Source: Anaerolineales bacterium
GTDB taxonomy: Bacteria; Chloroflexota; Anaerolineae; Anaerolineales; Villigracilaceae
Assembly (NCBI GenBank): GCA_014379595.1
Contig: JACMLM010000004.1
Coordinates: 1 to 58,103 of the forward strand
Length of the DNA: 58,103 bases
Reading direction: 5' to 3'
Under the pieces are notes generated by a model, which searched no databases, was not told the DNA's origin, and saw only the letters and a program-made list of their open reading frames with translations. The stretch's first letter is position 1; every line of letters starts with the position of its first letter. The translations under genes and the position numbers were made by a program. Shown here piece by piece: positions 49,622 through 57,479 of this stretch.

Positions 49622-51244
49622 TTATTTCGCGCCTTCAGGTGGATAATACCTCAACTTCCAAGCACCATCGCCTTCATCGGATAAGACAGAATATGGCGTT
49701 GCCACAAATATCCATGTGCTGCCTGGTTTGAGCGCAACTGGACTTCCATCTGCGTTGGAGAATTTTATGGGTCGCGGCAAACCAGTTTTCTTTTCAAATT
49801 CATCAGCTTTCATGTTCCAACTAATATCATATTTCATGCCATCGCGAAACAAAACGGCAGATCCATATAAACCTAATTCCAAATGGATATCCAAATTAGT
49901 TGGCGTGATCACATCATGTTCTGTATAAACCACGATCACATTTTCGAAATGTAATTGTCGACCCGTTAATCTATCTATTTCTGGGTGAAGTAGCCCCGCT
50001 GTTTCAGTCTTAGCATCATCCACAAATCTTAACCATGAGTTATATAGTGGATCATACGTCCAACCTGATTGATTCAGATATCCCACATAAATGTTCAACT
50101 GATTTGCAGGCACGCCTCCAGCAGGAGCTTCTTCTCTAAATACATTGCCAGAGTAATTGAAATTATTCGGTGTATGTTTTTTATTGTCTTCTGCAATCGC
50201 TTTGAATCGGTCAAGCTGTAACATTGAGCCGCCGCCTTGAAAGTTATGCGTCACAAATGAACAATGCGGAATTTCTGATAAGACTTCTGATGAAGCAAAG
50301 GCATAGATCAGGCACGAACTGCGGAAAAAAGCTGCAATGTCTGCATAGATCAAACGGCCTGAGCGGACGGGTCCTATCTCTGCCTTGGGCATTTGGGTGG
50401 ATTCATTTCTAGGCTGACTCATTTCTTCGGACGGAACCAGGCCTGCATCTAAATAAAGAAACGATGGATTAACCTCCGCATCTGCCTTACCTGAAAATTG
50501 GTCAGCGTCACTATCAGCATTTTCATCCCCGATATTTTGACTCGTGAAGTCCAGCCAGTCAGGCAAAATAAATTCAACAGTATATTTTGCAGGGCTGACG
50601 TTGAATCCATAATATCCATTTGAATCTGTGGTCGTGGACTCTATGAATTGACCTGCGGCATCATAAAGATTCACGCAAATGCCGCCAATGCCAGGCTCGT
50701 AAGGCTCATGCCGTCCATTTTTATTTTTATCAAGCCAGACTTGATTGCCGAGAATATTTTTTGACGTTTGGTTGAAAACGCCTTTGCGAATTTCACAATC
50801 ACCTGTGACTGGAATCTCGGGTTCGGGAAAAATCCCATGAAAGACAGATAGAAAACGAGTGGCGCCTTCAGTGATATAAAATTCAAAAACCCATGGTGCA
50901 AAAGATAATCCCGCCTGCGGTCGTGCGGCAGGTGGAAAATGCGATATGGAAATTAACATCGCAGGATACGTTAACAGATTTGGATCTTCCACCTCCAACC
51001 CTGAAAGCGGATTATAGTTCGTAGGAAAATCTTGCCTATCTGGGCCAAATGATTCTGGCATTGATAAAGACTGCGGCGTGGGTGTTACAGCAGGAGTGAA
51101 AGTTGGGGTAACTGTGGGTGAAGTAATTGTCTCAGCTTCTGGCTGTGCTGTTGAGTCCGTAGTTGCGCTACAAGATGTGACAAGAGTCATTAAGATCGTA
51201 ATACTCATTGCGAGTATTGTTTTTGTGCGGTGTTTGTAAATCAT
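49622..51244 (-). CDS. DUF3048-type lipoprotein with an inserted SdrD_B-like domain
   Basis: A 540-residue lipoprotein. The signal peptide ends in VTSC (Cys25) and is followed by a Thr/Pro spacer. DUF3048 (YerB-like) begins at NPLSGLEVEDPN with PAMLISISHFPPAARPQAGLS, and continues to RFLSVFHGIFPE. At about 160-280 another domain is inserted: GNQVWLDKNKNGRHEPYEPG, GGICVNLYDAAG and GYYGFNVSPAKY, a SdrD_B or Cna-B-like fold with a Ca-type DxDxNG-like loop. DUF3048 resumes at EIGPVRSGRLIYADIAAFF and runs to the end. The function of DUF3048 is unknown. It is the first of two minus-strand genes. Confidence 0.82.
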   Translation of the reverse strand: MIYKHRTKTILAMSITILMTLVTSCSATTDSTAQPEAETITSPTVTPTFTPAVTPTPQSLSMPESFGPDRQDFPTNYNPLSGLEVEDPNLLTYPAMLISISHFPPAARPQAGLSFAPWVFEFYITEGATRFLSVFHGIFPEPEIPVTGDCEIRKGVFNQTSKNILGNQVWLDKNKNGRHEPYEPGIGGICVNLYDAAGQFIESTTTDSNGYYGFNVSPAKYTVEFILPDWLDFTSQNIGDENADSDADQFSGKADAEVNPSFLYLDAGLVPSEEMSQPRNESTQMPKAEIGPVRSGRLIYADIAAFFRSSCLIYAFASSEVLSEIPHCSFVTHNFQGGGSMLQLDRFKAIAEDNKKHTPNNFNYSGNVFREEAPAGGVPANQLNIYVGYLNQSGWTYDPLYNSWLRFVDDAKTETAGLLHPEIDRLTGRQLHFENVIVVYTEHDVITPTNLDIHLELGLYGSAVLFRDGMKYDISWNMKADEFEKKTGLPRPIKFSNADGSPVALKPGSTWIFVATPYSVLSDEGDGAWKLRYYPPEGAK

Positions 51245-51349
51245 TTAATCTCCAATTTCAATAAAGATAATGGATAGTATGATTTTCTGTCATTCCCCCG
51301 TGTAGCCTATGTCACACCTGTACTCTTGTACCGTGCAGTGACCTTGAAA

Positions 51350-51832
51350 TTATCTTTCAAACGCCTCATGCACACGCTTATATGTATCCTCCAACGACTC
51401 TGGTAATACACGTGTCTCACCAAGCGTAGACATAAAATTCGTATCCCCGTTCCAGCGCGGAACAATATGAATATGGACATGATCCAGCACGCCTGCACCA
51501 GCAGCTTCACCGATATTCGCGCCCATGTTAAATCCCTGTGGATTATATATCTTCCGCAACACTGTCATACATCGAGACGTAAGTTCCATCATCTCAGTAC
51601 GTATAGAAGAATCTAATTCCTCAAGTGTGGCTTTATGCTCAAAAGGCACAACCATTAAATGTCCGCTTGCGTAAGGGTAGAGATTGAGAATGACAAAGGC
51701 ACGCTGGCCGCGAAAAGCGATCAGGTTCGCCGCGCTGTCTTCTTTGGCTTGTGCATTGCAAAATACACAGCCTTCCACTTTTTCATGTTTTTCAATGTAT
51801 TTCATACGCCAAGGTGACCATAGGTGATTCAT
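51350..51832 (-). CDS. HIT-family hydrolase
   Basis: A 160-residue HIT protein with the histidine triad HVHIH (118-122, in VLDHVHIHIVPRW). The front has a Cys pair in CVFCNA (22 and 25), typical of the AP4A-phosphorylase/HIT branch that binds zinc, followed by NLYPYASGHLMVVP. Likely substrates are nucleotide phosphates such as AP4A or AMP-linked groups. A minus-strand TACAAT preceded by TGC (51852-51844) lies 11 nt from the ATG, so the leader is about five nucleotides or less. It is 28 nt from the HEAT-repeat gene that precedes it. Confidence 0.9.
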   Translation of the reverse strand: MNHLWSPWRMKYIEKHEKVEGCVFCNAQAKEDSAANLIAFRGQRAFVILNLYPYASGHLMVVPFEHKATLEELDSSIRTEMMELTSRCMTVLRKIYNPQGFNMGANIGEAAGAGVLDHVHIHIVPRWNGDTNFMSTLGETRVLPESLEDTYKRVHEAFER

Positions 51833-51860
51833 AGGATGATACGATTGTAGCAGGATTTTT

Positions 51861-52538
51861 TCAATTAATTATTGACTCCCAGTTTTGGAACTGCCCAGTT
51901 TCAAGCCACCATTTTCTTGCGTCTAATACAATTAGGGGAATATGATTTTCATTAAGCCTGTATCCTGTTGAGTCCGAGTCAGTAAATTTTTCACCTGTAA
52001 TTTTTGCTATAGATTTGGCGCAATAGATTGGATCTTTATAATCAAACCTTTCAATTCTGTCATCGCTATTATCAAATAGGCACGCTCCAAGCGCTGGTAT
52101 CGACGATAAGTCGCCAATTTCGCCTAATGCTATAGCTGCATCACTTCGATTGTGAATATAGTTGTCGTTTTTCAAGGCTTCTATCAAATCTGGTACTGCT
52201 ACTTTCGCCTCTGGCCCTAATTTTCCAAGAGCATAGATTGCAGCTGCGCGTAGATCAAGATCGTTCGCATTTAAATTGCTAATTAAAGCTGGTAGAGCGG
52301 ATATAGCTTCATCTCCATATTTTTCTAAAGCATAGATTGAAACTATCCGAGTGGCTATATCTTCACTAGATATATTTGTGATTAATTCTTGCAAAGTTGA
52401 TGCTGGGGTAGGCCAAACACCTTCTTCCATAACAGGGGTTGGAGTAATATTCTTTGCGGCGCAACTATAGTTTAGACAAGTTATAGTGAAGGTAATAAGT
52501 GTTAAGCGTGTAAGTCGATTGAGTAAAAAAAATTTCAT
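51861..52538 (-). CDS. HEAT-repeat lipoprotein
   Basis: A 225-residue protein with a hydrophobic N-terminus and probable lipid Cys26 (LNYSC), then about four HEAT-like helical repeats (about 45-160): IVSIYALEKYGDEAISALPAL, AAAIYALGKLGPEAKVAVPDL, DAAIALGEIGDLSSIPALGA. The later segment has a polar region with KSIAKITGEKF and a C-terminal NARKWWLETGQFQNW, found in related HEAT-repeat proteins. It is a protein-binding scaffold outside the membrane. No enzyme motif is seen. AGGAG lies about 14 nt before the ATG. The HIT gene follows. Confidence 0.78.
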   Translation of the reverse strand: MKFFLLNRLTRLTLITFTITCLNYSCAAKNITPTPVMEEGVWPTPASTLQELITNISSEDIATRIVSIYALEKYGDEAISALPALISNLNANDLDLRAAAIYALGKLGPEAKVAVPDLIEALKNDNYIHNRSDAAIALGEIGDLSSIPALGACLFDNSDDRIERFDYKDPIYCAKSIAKITGEKFTDSDSTGYRLNENHIPLIVLDARKWWLETGQFQNWESIIN

Positions 52539-52610
52539 AATTTCTAACTCCTATCAGTAGGATATTTTACTTATCTTCTTCCTGTTTTGTAAGTTGTCAA
52601 TTATAAGGGC

Positions 52611-52639
52611 TTGTAAGAGTTCTCATATTCGATTATCCT
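52611..52639 (+). promoter_or_regulatory. Promoter of a probably leaderless xseA mRNA
   Basis: TTGTAA (52611-52616) and TATCCT (52634-52639) are separated by 17 nt. The -10 box ends 7 nt before the ATG at 52647. The intervening CGCCTCA has no Shine-Dalgarno, so transcription probably starts at the ATG. Confidence 0.6.
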
Positions 52640-52646
52640 CGCCTCA

Positions 52647-53855
52647 ATGTCTCAGCCTTCATTATTTTCCTCCATTCATCTAACAGTCTCCCAACTCACA
52701 TTCCATATCCGCAAGCAATTGGAGAATGACCCGACCTTGCAGGATGTGTGGGTGGAGGGTGAAATATCAAATCTTTCAAGACCAAATTCTGGTCATGTCT
52801 ACTTTACGCTCAAGGATAAAAATGCTTCATTGCGTTGCGTGATGTGGAAGACCGATGCAATACGTTTGCGAGTCAACTTGCAGGACGGCATGGCGATTGA
52901 AGCGCACGGCAAGATCACTGTCTATGAGCCGCAGGGACAATATCAGCTCGCAGTTAATCTTATTCAACCAAAAGGCGAAGGCGCGTTGTATCAGGAGTTT
53001 TTGCGTCTCAAAGCCATGCTTGAGGCTGAAGGTCTTTTTGACCTCGAACGCAAACGTTCCATTCCTGAATTGCCAAACAAAATTGGAATTGTCACTTCAC
53101 AAACAGGTGCGGCTTTGCGCGACATGCTCAACACACTCCGCCGCCGATTATCTCTTGCGAAAGTTATTCTCGCGGCTTCGCTAGTGCAGGGTGTCGAAGC
53201 GCCGCTTGCATTGGTCAATGCACTTACCTCTCTCAACAAACAGAATCCAGATGTGATTCTGCTTGCTCGCGGCGGCGGCTCCATTGAAGACTTATGGGCT
53301 TTCAATGATGAACGTGTTGTGCGCGCAGTTGTGGATTCAAAAGCACCTGTCATTTGCGGTGTGGGTCATGAAACGGATTTCACCCTCTGCGATTTCGCTG
53401 CTGACTTACGTGCGCCGACGCCCACCGCCGCCGCAGAACTCGCTACTCAAACCACATTGATTGACATCCAGACACAACTCACATATTACGCATCACGCAT
53501 CACGGACTTAACCTTCAACCTGCTCGCTGAACACAAGGCAGTAATCTCATCTTTTATATCTCGCCTTAGATATGTTTCTCCCGAACGACGCATCCAATTT
53601 GAATATCAAACTCTCGATGAACTCACGCGTAGAGCATTTTCCGCCTTGAATCACCGCATCCAAATGCAGTCTTCCAACGTAGATGGAATATCAAAACGCT
53701 TGCAATCGTTGAACCCCGAGGGTGTTTTGTCTCGTGGATATGCTATCATCACCCGCAAAGAAGATGGTGTAGTGATCGCGAAAGTTTCACAGGCACGTGG
53801 TGACATGAAAGTCCGCGTGAGTGATGGTGAGTTTGAAGTTAAATCAAAAACCTGA
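52647..53855 (+). CDS. xseA: Exonuclease VII large subunit
   Basis: A 402-residue large subunit of exonuclease VII, which degrades single-stranded DNA from both ends in repair. The N-terminal OB-fold (about 10-105) reads LTFHIRKQLENDPTLQDVWVEGEISNLSRPNSGHVYF across its strands, and the catalytic domain has GIVTSQTGAALRDMLNTL, LARGGGSIEDLWAFNDE and GVGHETDFTLCDFAADLRAPTPTAAAE. The C-terminus LQSLNPEGVLSRGYAI is standard. The partner subunit xseB follows after a 108-nt gap that contains a 96-bp inverted-repeat element overlapping the xseA stop codon. The promoter predicts a leaderless mRNA. Confidence 0.96.
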   Translation: MSQPSLFSSIHLTVSQLTFHIRKQLENDPTLQDVWVEGEISNLSRPNSGHVYFTLKDKNASLRCVMWKTDAIRLRVNLQDGMAIEAHGKITVYEPQGQYQLAVNLIQPKGEGALYQEFLRLKAMLEAEGLFDLERKRSIPELPNKIGIVTSQTGAALRDMLNTLRRRLSLAKVILAASLVQGVEAPLALVNALTSLNKQNPDVILLARGGGSIEDLWAFNDERVVRAVVDSKAPVICGVGHETDFTLCDFAADLRAPTPTAAAELATQTTLIDIQTQLTYYASRITDLTFNLLAEHKAVISSFISRLRYVSPERRIQFEYQTLDELTRRAFSALNHRIQMQSSNVDGISKRLQSLNPEGVLSRGYAIITRKEDGVVIAKVSQARGDMKVRVSDGEFEVKSKT

Positions 53856-53943
53856 CATGTCTCCGCGAGGCTATGATTAATTATCATCATTGTCCGCGCA
53901 TGGATCATTGATGATCGGGATGCAAATGAGACATGTCAGGTTT
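53848..53943. repeat. 96-bp CCTGACATGTC inverted-repeat element between xseA and xseB
   Basis: Outer arms AAACCTGACATGTCTC and GAGACATGTCAGGTTT are exact complements, 16 bp each. The interior (53864-53927) includes GATTAATTATCATCATTG and CATTGATGATC, a weaker internal pair. The left arm contains the last codons and stop of xseA. The right arm ends 20 nt before the xseB start. Confidence 0.75.
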
Positions 53944-53963
53944 AGAAATTCATGGAGTTTATT

Positions 53964-54215
53964 ATGGCAAAATCAGCAGCTAAAAAATCAGAGAAAGCAG
54001 TTGAAGAATTATCTTATGAAGAAGCAGTGGCCGAACTGGAAGGTGTCGTCGAATCTTTGGAAGGGGAGCAGAGTCCGCTTGAAGATGCGATGAAACTATT
54101 TGAACGGGGACAGGCTTTGGCGGCGCATTGCAGCGCGTTACTTGAGTCCGCTCAACTCAAAGTGCAGAAGCTTGCCGGGGATATGTTGATTCCATTCGAG
54201 GAAGAATCCGAATGA
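53964..54215 (+). CDS. xseB: Exonuclease VII small subunit
   Basis: An 83-residue small subunit of exonuclease VII, which supports the large subunit. The family core is LSYEEAVAELEGVVESLEGEQSPLEDAMKLFERGQAL (about 12-48). The predicted coil continues to KVQKLAGD. Start 53964 is chosen because GGAG lies 6 nt before it; an in-frame ATG 12 nt earlier has none. The end overlaps the next gene by 4 nt (ATGA). The separate inverted repeat upstream leaves no room for a promoter of its own, except within that repeat. Confidence 0.94.
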   Translation: MAKSAAKKSEKAVEELSYEEAVAELEGVVESLEGEQSPLEDAMKLFERGQALAAHCSALLESAQLKVQKLAGDMLIPFEEESE

Positions 54216-54664
54216 ATCTTGTTGCCATTTTACAAAACAAAGTTTTATTCGCTGTAATGTTTGGCTGGATATTTGCCCAGGCGTTGAAGATTCCCACTGA
54301 ATATTTACGTTCACGCCGTTGGATGTGGGCTATGTTTTTTGCAGCAGGTGGAATGCCATCATCTCATTCCGCCTTATTAGTAGCTGGTACTTTAGCTGTA
54401 GGTTTGTATCACGGCTTTGACAATCCGTTATTTGGAATTGCCGTTGCTATCACGATGATCGTTGTCCATGATGCGGCGGGGGTACGCAGGCAGGCAGGGA
54501 TGCACGCAGAACGCATCAATTTGCTTTTTGGAGAATTATTAAAAGGTCATATGTTGAATGAGAAAGATTTAAAGGAAGTCATCGGTCATACCCCACTTGA
54601 AGTATTGGGTGGAATTTTACTAGGTATCTTTGTGGCAATCGCGCAGTGGTTGATTTGGCCTTGA
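54212..54664 (+). CDS. Divergent PAP2-family membrane protein
   Basis: A 150-residue membrane protein of the divergent PAP2 (DUF212) family. The PAP2-like motifs are GGMPSSHSALLVAG (about 46-59) and VHDAAGVRRQAGMHAE (about 88-103). There are about four membrane segments. Members are related to acid phosphatase and lipid phosphatase enzymes. It overlaps xseB by 4 nt and is probably co-translated with it. It converges with murJ, with 1 nt between stops and no terminator hairpin in between. Confidence 0.9.
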   Translation: MNLVAILQNKVLFAVMFGWIFAQALKIPTEYLRSRRWMWAMFFAAGGMPSSHSALLVAGTLAVGLYHGFDNPLFGIAVAITMIVVHDAAGVRRQAGMHAERINLLFGELLKGHMLNEKDLKEVIGHTPLEVLGGILLGIFVAIAQWLIWP

Positions 54665-54665
54665 T

Positions 54666-56237
54666 TTATCGTTTTAATCTCCTCAACACACCACTCACCA
54701 TATATTGCAATTCAGGTACACGGAGGAGCCATAACGCGGCGAAATAAACACTTCCGCCAATGATTACGCCAAGGGGGGCAAGAATCCACAGGCTTGTATT
54801 CTTCCCAAGATAAAGCCAGCCGAATATACAAAGTGACATTGCCATAGCGGCCACAATAGAGGGAATAGTGCCGCGTAGTATATGATTTCCATCAATTCCA
54901 TTTAATCGTTTTCTCATTACGATAAATAATACAGTTGCTTCAAGAGCGGTTGCAAAAGAATTCGCTAGCGCGAGTCCGCCATGCGGCATCCAGCCAATGG
55001 ATGCAAATAGTTTTGAGAACATAATACTAAACACCACATTCAATCCCATCGCGATGGTGCCGATGATGACAGGAGTCTTTGTGTCGTGTTGCGCATAAAA
55101 GGCACGAGTCAAGATTTCCATAATGGAATGACCAACTATTCCTGCGGCATACCAAAGCAAAGCCCAGGAGACGATTTGCGTATCGAGGGCATCAAACTGT
55201 CCGCGTTGATATAGCAATGTGATCAATGGTTCACGCAGGAGCATTAATCCAATGCTGGCGGGTAAAGCTAGAAGAATCACACCCCGCAATGAAGCCGCCA
55301 ATGATGACCGCATTTCGTCCGTTTGACCGAGTGCGTGTTGCGCTGAAAAAGTTGGCATCACTGCAATGGCAACAGATTGCGCGATGATCGCTTGCGCCAT
55401 AAGCATTAGTGAGAATCCAATAGTCAAGCCAGAGACACTTCCCTCGGGCATTTGCGTAGCCAATCGAATATTGACCCAAAAATTAAGCTGCACCACCGCC
55501 ACACCCAATAGTCGTGGCCCCATTAAAAGAATCACTTGTTTTGTGTGCGGATTATCAAGGCCTAAGGTAGGTGTATATGAACCTTTTTGTTTTATAAGTG
55601 ATGGAATCAATACTAATAAATATAAACCAGCGCCGATGACCACGCCCCAGGCGAGTCCGTAGATTCCCATCCTTGGAGAGAGTACAAGTGCGCCAAAGAT
55701 AATTCCAAATTGATACATGGCGGGAGTTAGCGCGGGGATCAAGAATACTTGATGCGCGTTTAAGATTCCAATGATCAATCCACCCAGGCCGAACATTACA
55801 ACAGATATCAATTGAATACGCATTAATGAAATTGTCAGCGCGAAAATTTGTGAATCTTTGGAGAGGCCGAAAGCATAGTGAACCACTTGCGGGGCAAATA
55901 ATGCAACGAGCAGGCCAAGCAGGCTGAGGGTGAGTGTGACCGCGTTTGCTATAGCAGAGGCAAGTTTCCAAGCTGAGTCGTTTTCTTTTTTGGCAAGCAA
56001 TCCAGTAAATGTCGGAATAAAAGCAGAACCAAGTGCACCCCCTGCCACTAATAAAAATAAAGTTTCGCTGACGCGATTGGCCGCCGAGAATGCATCAAGT
56101 TCAAGCGATGTGCCAAATGTGCTGGCAACAATAATCCCGCGCACCAGCCCGGCAATTTGCCCAAGTAAAATTGCGAACATCACTGTGCCAGCCGCGCGCG
56201 CGATCTGACGATTAACGTTTGTATTTGTTTCTGTCAT
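54666..56237 (-). CDS. murJ: Lipid II flippase MurJ
   Basis: A 523-residue MurJ/MviN-family membrane protein with about fourteen membrane segments, which moves lipid-linked peptidoglycan precursors across the membrane. The N-terminal VMFAILLGQIAGLVRGIIVASTFGTSLELDAFSAANRV spans the first segment and loop, with the family FSAANR and LIVAGG-like (LLVAGGALGSAFIPTF) motifs. ARAFYAQHDTKTPV near 375-388 is the usual conserved loop. The palindrome ATTATAAT (56249-56256) gives minus-strand TATAAT 11 nt before the ATG, so the leader is at most a few nucleotides and has no Shine-Dalgarno. Confidence 0.95.
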   Translation of the reverse strand: MTETNTNVNRQIARAAGTVMFAILLGQIAGLVRGIIVASTFGTSLELDAFSAANRVSETLFLLVAGGALGSAFIPTFTGLLAKKENDSAWKLASAIANAVTLTLSLLGLLVALFAPQVVHYAFGLSKDSQIFALTISLMRIQLISVVMFGLGGLIIGILNAHQVFLIPALTPAMYQFGIIFGALVLSPRMGIYGLAWGVVIGAGLYLLVLIPSLIKQKGSYTPTLGLDNPHTKQVILLMGPRLLGVAVVQLNFWVNIRLATQMPEGSVSGLTIGFSLMLMAQAIIAQSVAIAVMPTFSAQHALGQTDEMRSSLAASLRGVILLALPASIGLMLLREPLITLLYQRGQFDALDTQIVSWALLWYAAGIVGHSIMEILTRAFYAQHDTKTPVIIGTIAMGLNVVFSIMFSKLFASIGWMPHGGLALANSFATALEATVLFIVMRKRLNGIDGNHILRGTIPSIVAAMAMSLCIFGWLYLGKNTSLWILAPLGVIIGGSVYFAALWLLRVPELQYMVSGVLRRLKR

Positions 56238-56248
56238 AGAGTGGCGGG

Positions 56249-56256
56249 ATTATAAT
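56249..56256. promoter_or_regulatory. Shared -10 palindrome of murJ and the PLD gene
   Basis: ATTATAAT reads TATAAT on the plus strand at 56251-56256 and on the minus strand at 56254-56249. Both divergent genes could use it as -10 box, 11 nt before the murJ ATG and 15 nt before the PLD ATG. Polymerases could not occupy both at once. Confidence 0.5.
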
Positions 56257-56271
56257 GCTTATGGAGATTTC

Positions 56272-57378
56272 ATGAAAAAGATATTCGTTTTGTTTTTTAT
56301 ATTCTCGATCTTATTAACAGCATGTGCAAATGCATCGCCTCTCAATTTACCGGTAACTGATTCTGTTACTGCATCACCTTCCACGCTGACAGAGATCCAA
56401 CTCCCTGCGGGATATGGCGTAAGAGGTTCGTGGTTTGAATTGTATTTTACGAATCCAAACAGTCCACTGGCCTCGCAAAAAACTGGTGGTATTGATGGTC
56501 CATTAGTAAAAGCGATTGACTCAGCGCGTTTATCCATAGATGTTGCAATTTATAGTTTTAGCTTGAACAGTATCCGTGATGCCTTATTACGCGCGCATGA
56601 TCGCGGTGTGCAAGTCCGCATAGTGATGGAGAGTGATAATTTAGATCGCACCGATCCACAGCGATTAAAAGAGGCTGGCATTCCTATGCTAGGGGATCGG
56701 CGTGAAGGATTAATGCACGATAAATTTGTAGTGATCGATGGCTCTGAAGTATGGATGGGTTCAATGAATTTCACAGACACGGGTGGATATGCAGATAATA
56801 ATAATTTGATCCGCATCCGTTCGGTGAAGATGGCTGAGAATTACACCAAAGAATTTAACGAAATGTTTGTGGACGATAAGTTTGGTGACAACATTATCGC
56901 TGAGACGCCAAATCCGCGTGTAACGATTGATGATACGCCCATTGATGTCTACTTTGCGCCAGATGACAACGTGCAGGCTAATTTTATTGAATTGGTTAAT
57001 AATGCAATGCACAGTATTTACTTTATGGCTTTCTCTTTCACAGCGGATGAGATCGGTGCTGCTGTGCGCGCTCGTGCACAAGAAGGGGTGACCGTTGCTG
57101 GTGTGATGGAAACCGAACAAATCAACTCAAATATAGGCACCGAATTTGATCTGTTTCAGCAGGCAGGCTTGGATGTGTTCCGTGACGGCAATGAAGGTCA
57201 AATGCACCACAAGGCGATGGTCATTGATGAGAGCATCGTCATCTTTGGTTCGTATAACTTTACCAACGCTGCCGAAACAAGGAATGACGAGAATTTACTG
57301 GTTATCTATAATAAAGATATTGCTGCACAATTTGTCGCTGAATTTCAGAGGGTGTACGCGCAAGCGCAGTTGAGGTGA
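56272..57378 (+). CDS. Phospholipase D-family lipoprotein
   Basis: A 368-residue lipoprotein (signal MKKIFVLFFIFSILLTAC, Cys18) of the PLD phosphohydrolase/nuclease superfamily. Both HKD motifs are present: His149-x-Lys151-x4-Asp156 (MHDKFVVID, then GSMNFTD) and His312-x-Lys314-x4-Asp319 (MHHKAMVID, then GSYNFTNAAE). The two half-domains form one active site. Members act on phospholipids or on nucleic acid; here the location is extracellular. GGAG lies 8-9 nt before the start. It is not preceded by other plus-strand genes and is followed by an Asn/Asp-repeat lipoprotein. Confidence 0.91.
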   Translation: MKKIFVLFFIFSILLTACANASPLNLPVTDSVTASPSTLTEIQLPAGYGVRGSWFELYFTNPNSPLASQKTGGIDGPLVKAIDSARLSIDVAIYSFSLNSIRDALLRAHDRGVQVRIVMESDNLDRTDPQRLKEAGIPMLGDRREGLMHDKFVVIDGSEVWMGSMNFTDTGGYADNNNLIRIRSVKMAENYTKEFNEMFVDDKFGDNIIAETPNPRVTIDDTPIDVYFAPDDNVQANFIELVNNAMHSIYFMAFSFTADEIGAAVRARAQEGVTVAGVMETEQINSNIGTEFDLFQQAGLDVFRDGNEGQMHHKAMVIDESIVIFGSYNFTNAAETRNDENLLVIYNKDIAAQFVAEFQRVYAQAQLR

Positions 57379-57403
57379 TTAGTGTATTTTTTCACAAATG
57401 TGG

Positions 57404-57409
57404 TATACT
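57404..57409 (+). promoter_or_regulatory. Extended -10 box of the Asn/Asp-repeat lipoprotein gene
   Basis: TATACT (57404-57409) is preceded by TGG, an extended -10 arrangement. No good -35 is visible. The 5' leader has an exact 7-bp hairpin, GGAGGTA / TACCTCC (57424-57450), which could regulate or stabilise the leader. Confidence 0.45.
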
Positions 57410-57479
57410 TCCAACACTGATTTGGAGGTAGCCGCACTTATTTACCTCCAGGCAGACGATGTAAAAAAGAGGTAATAAA

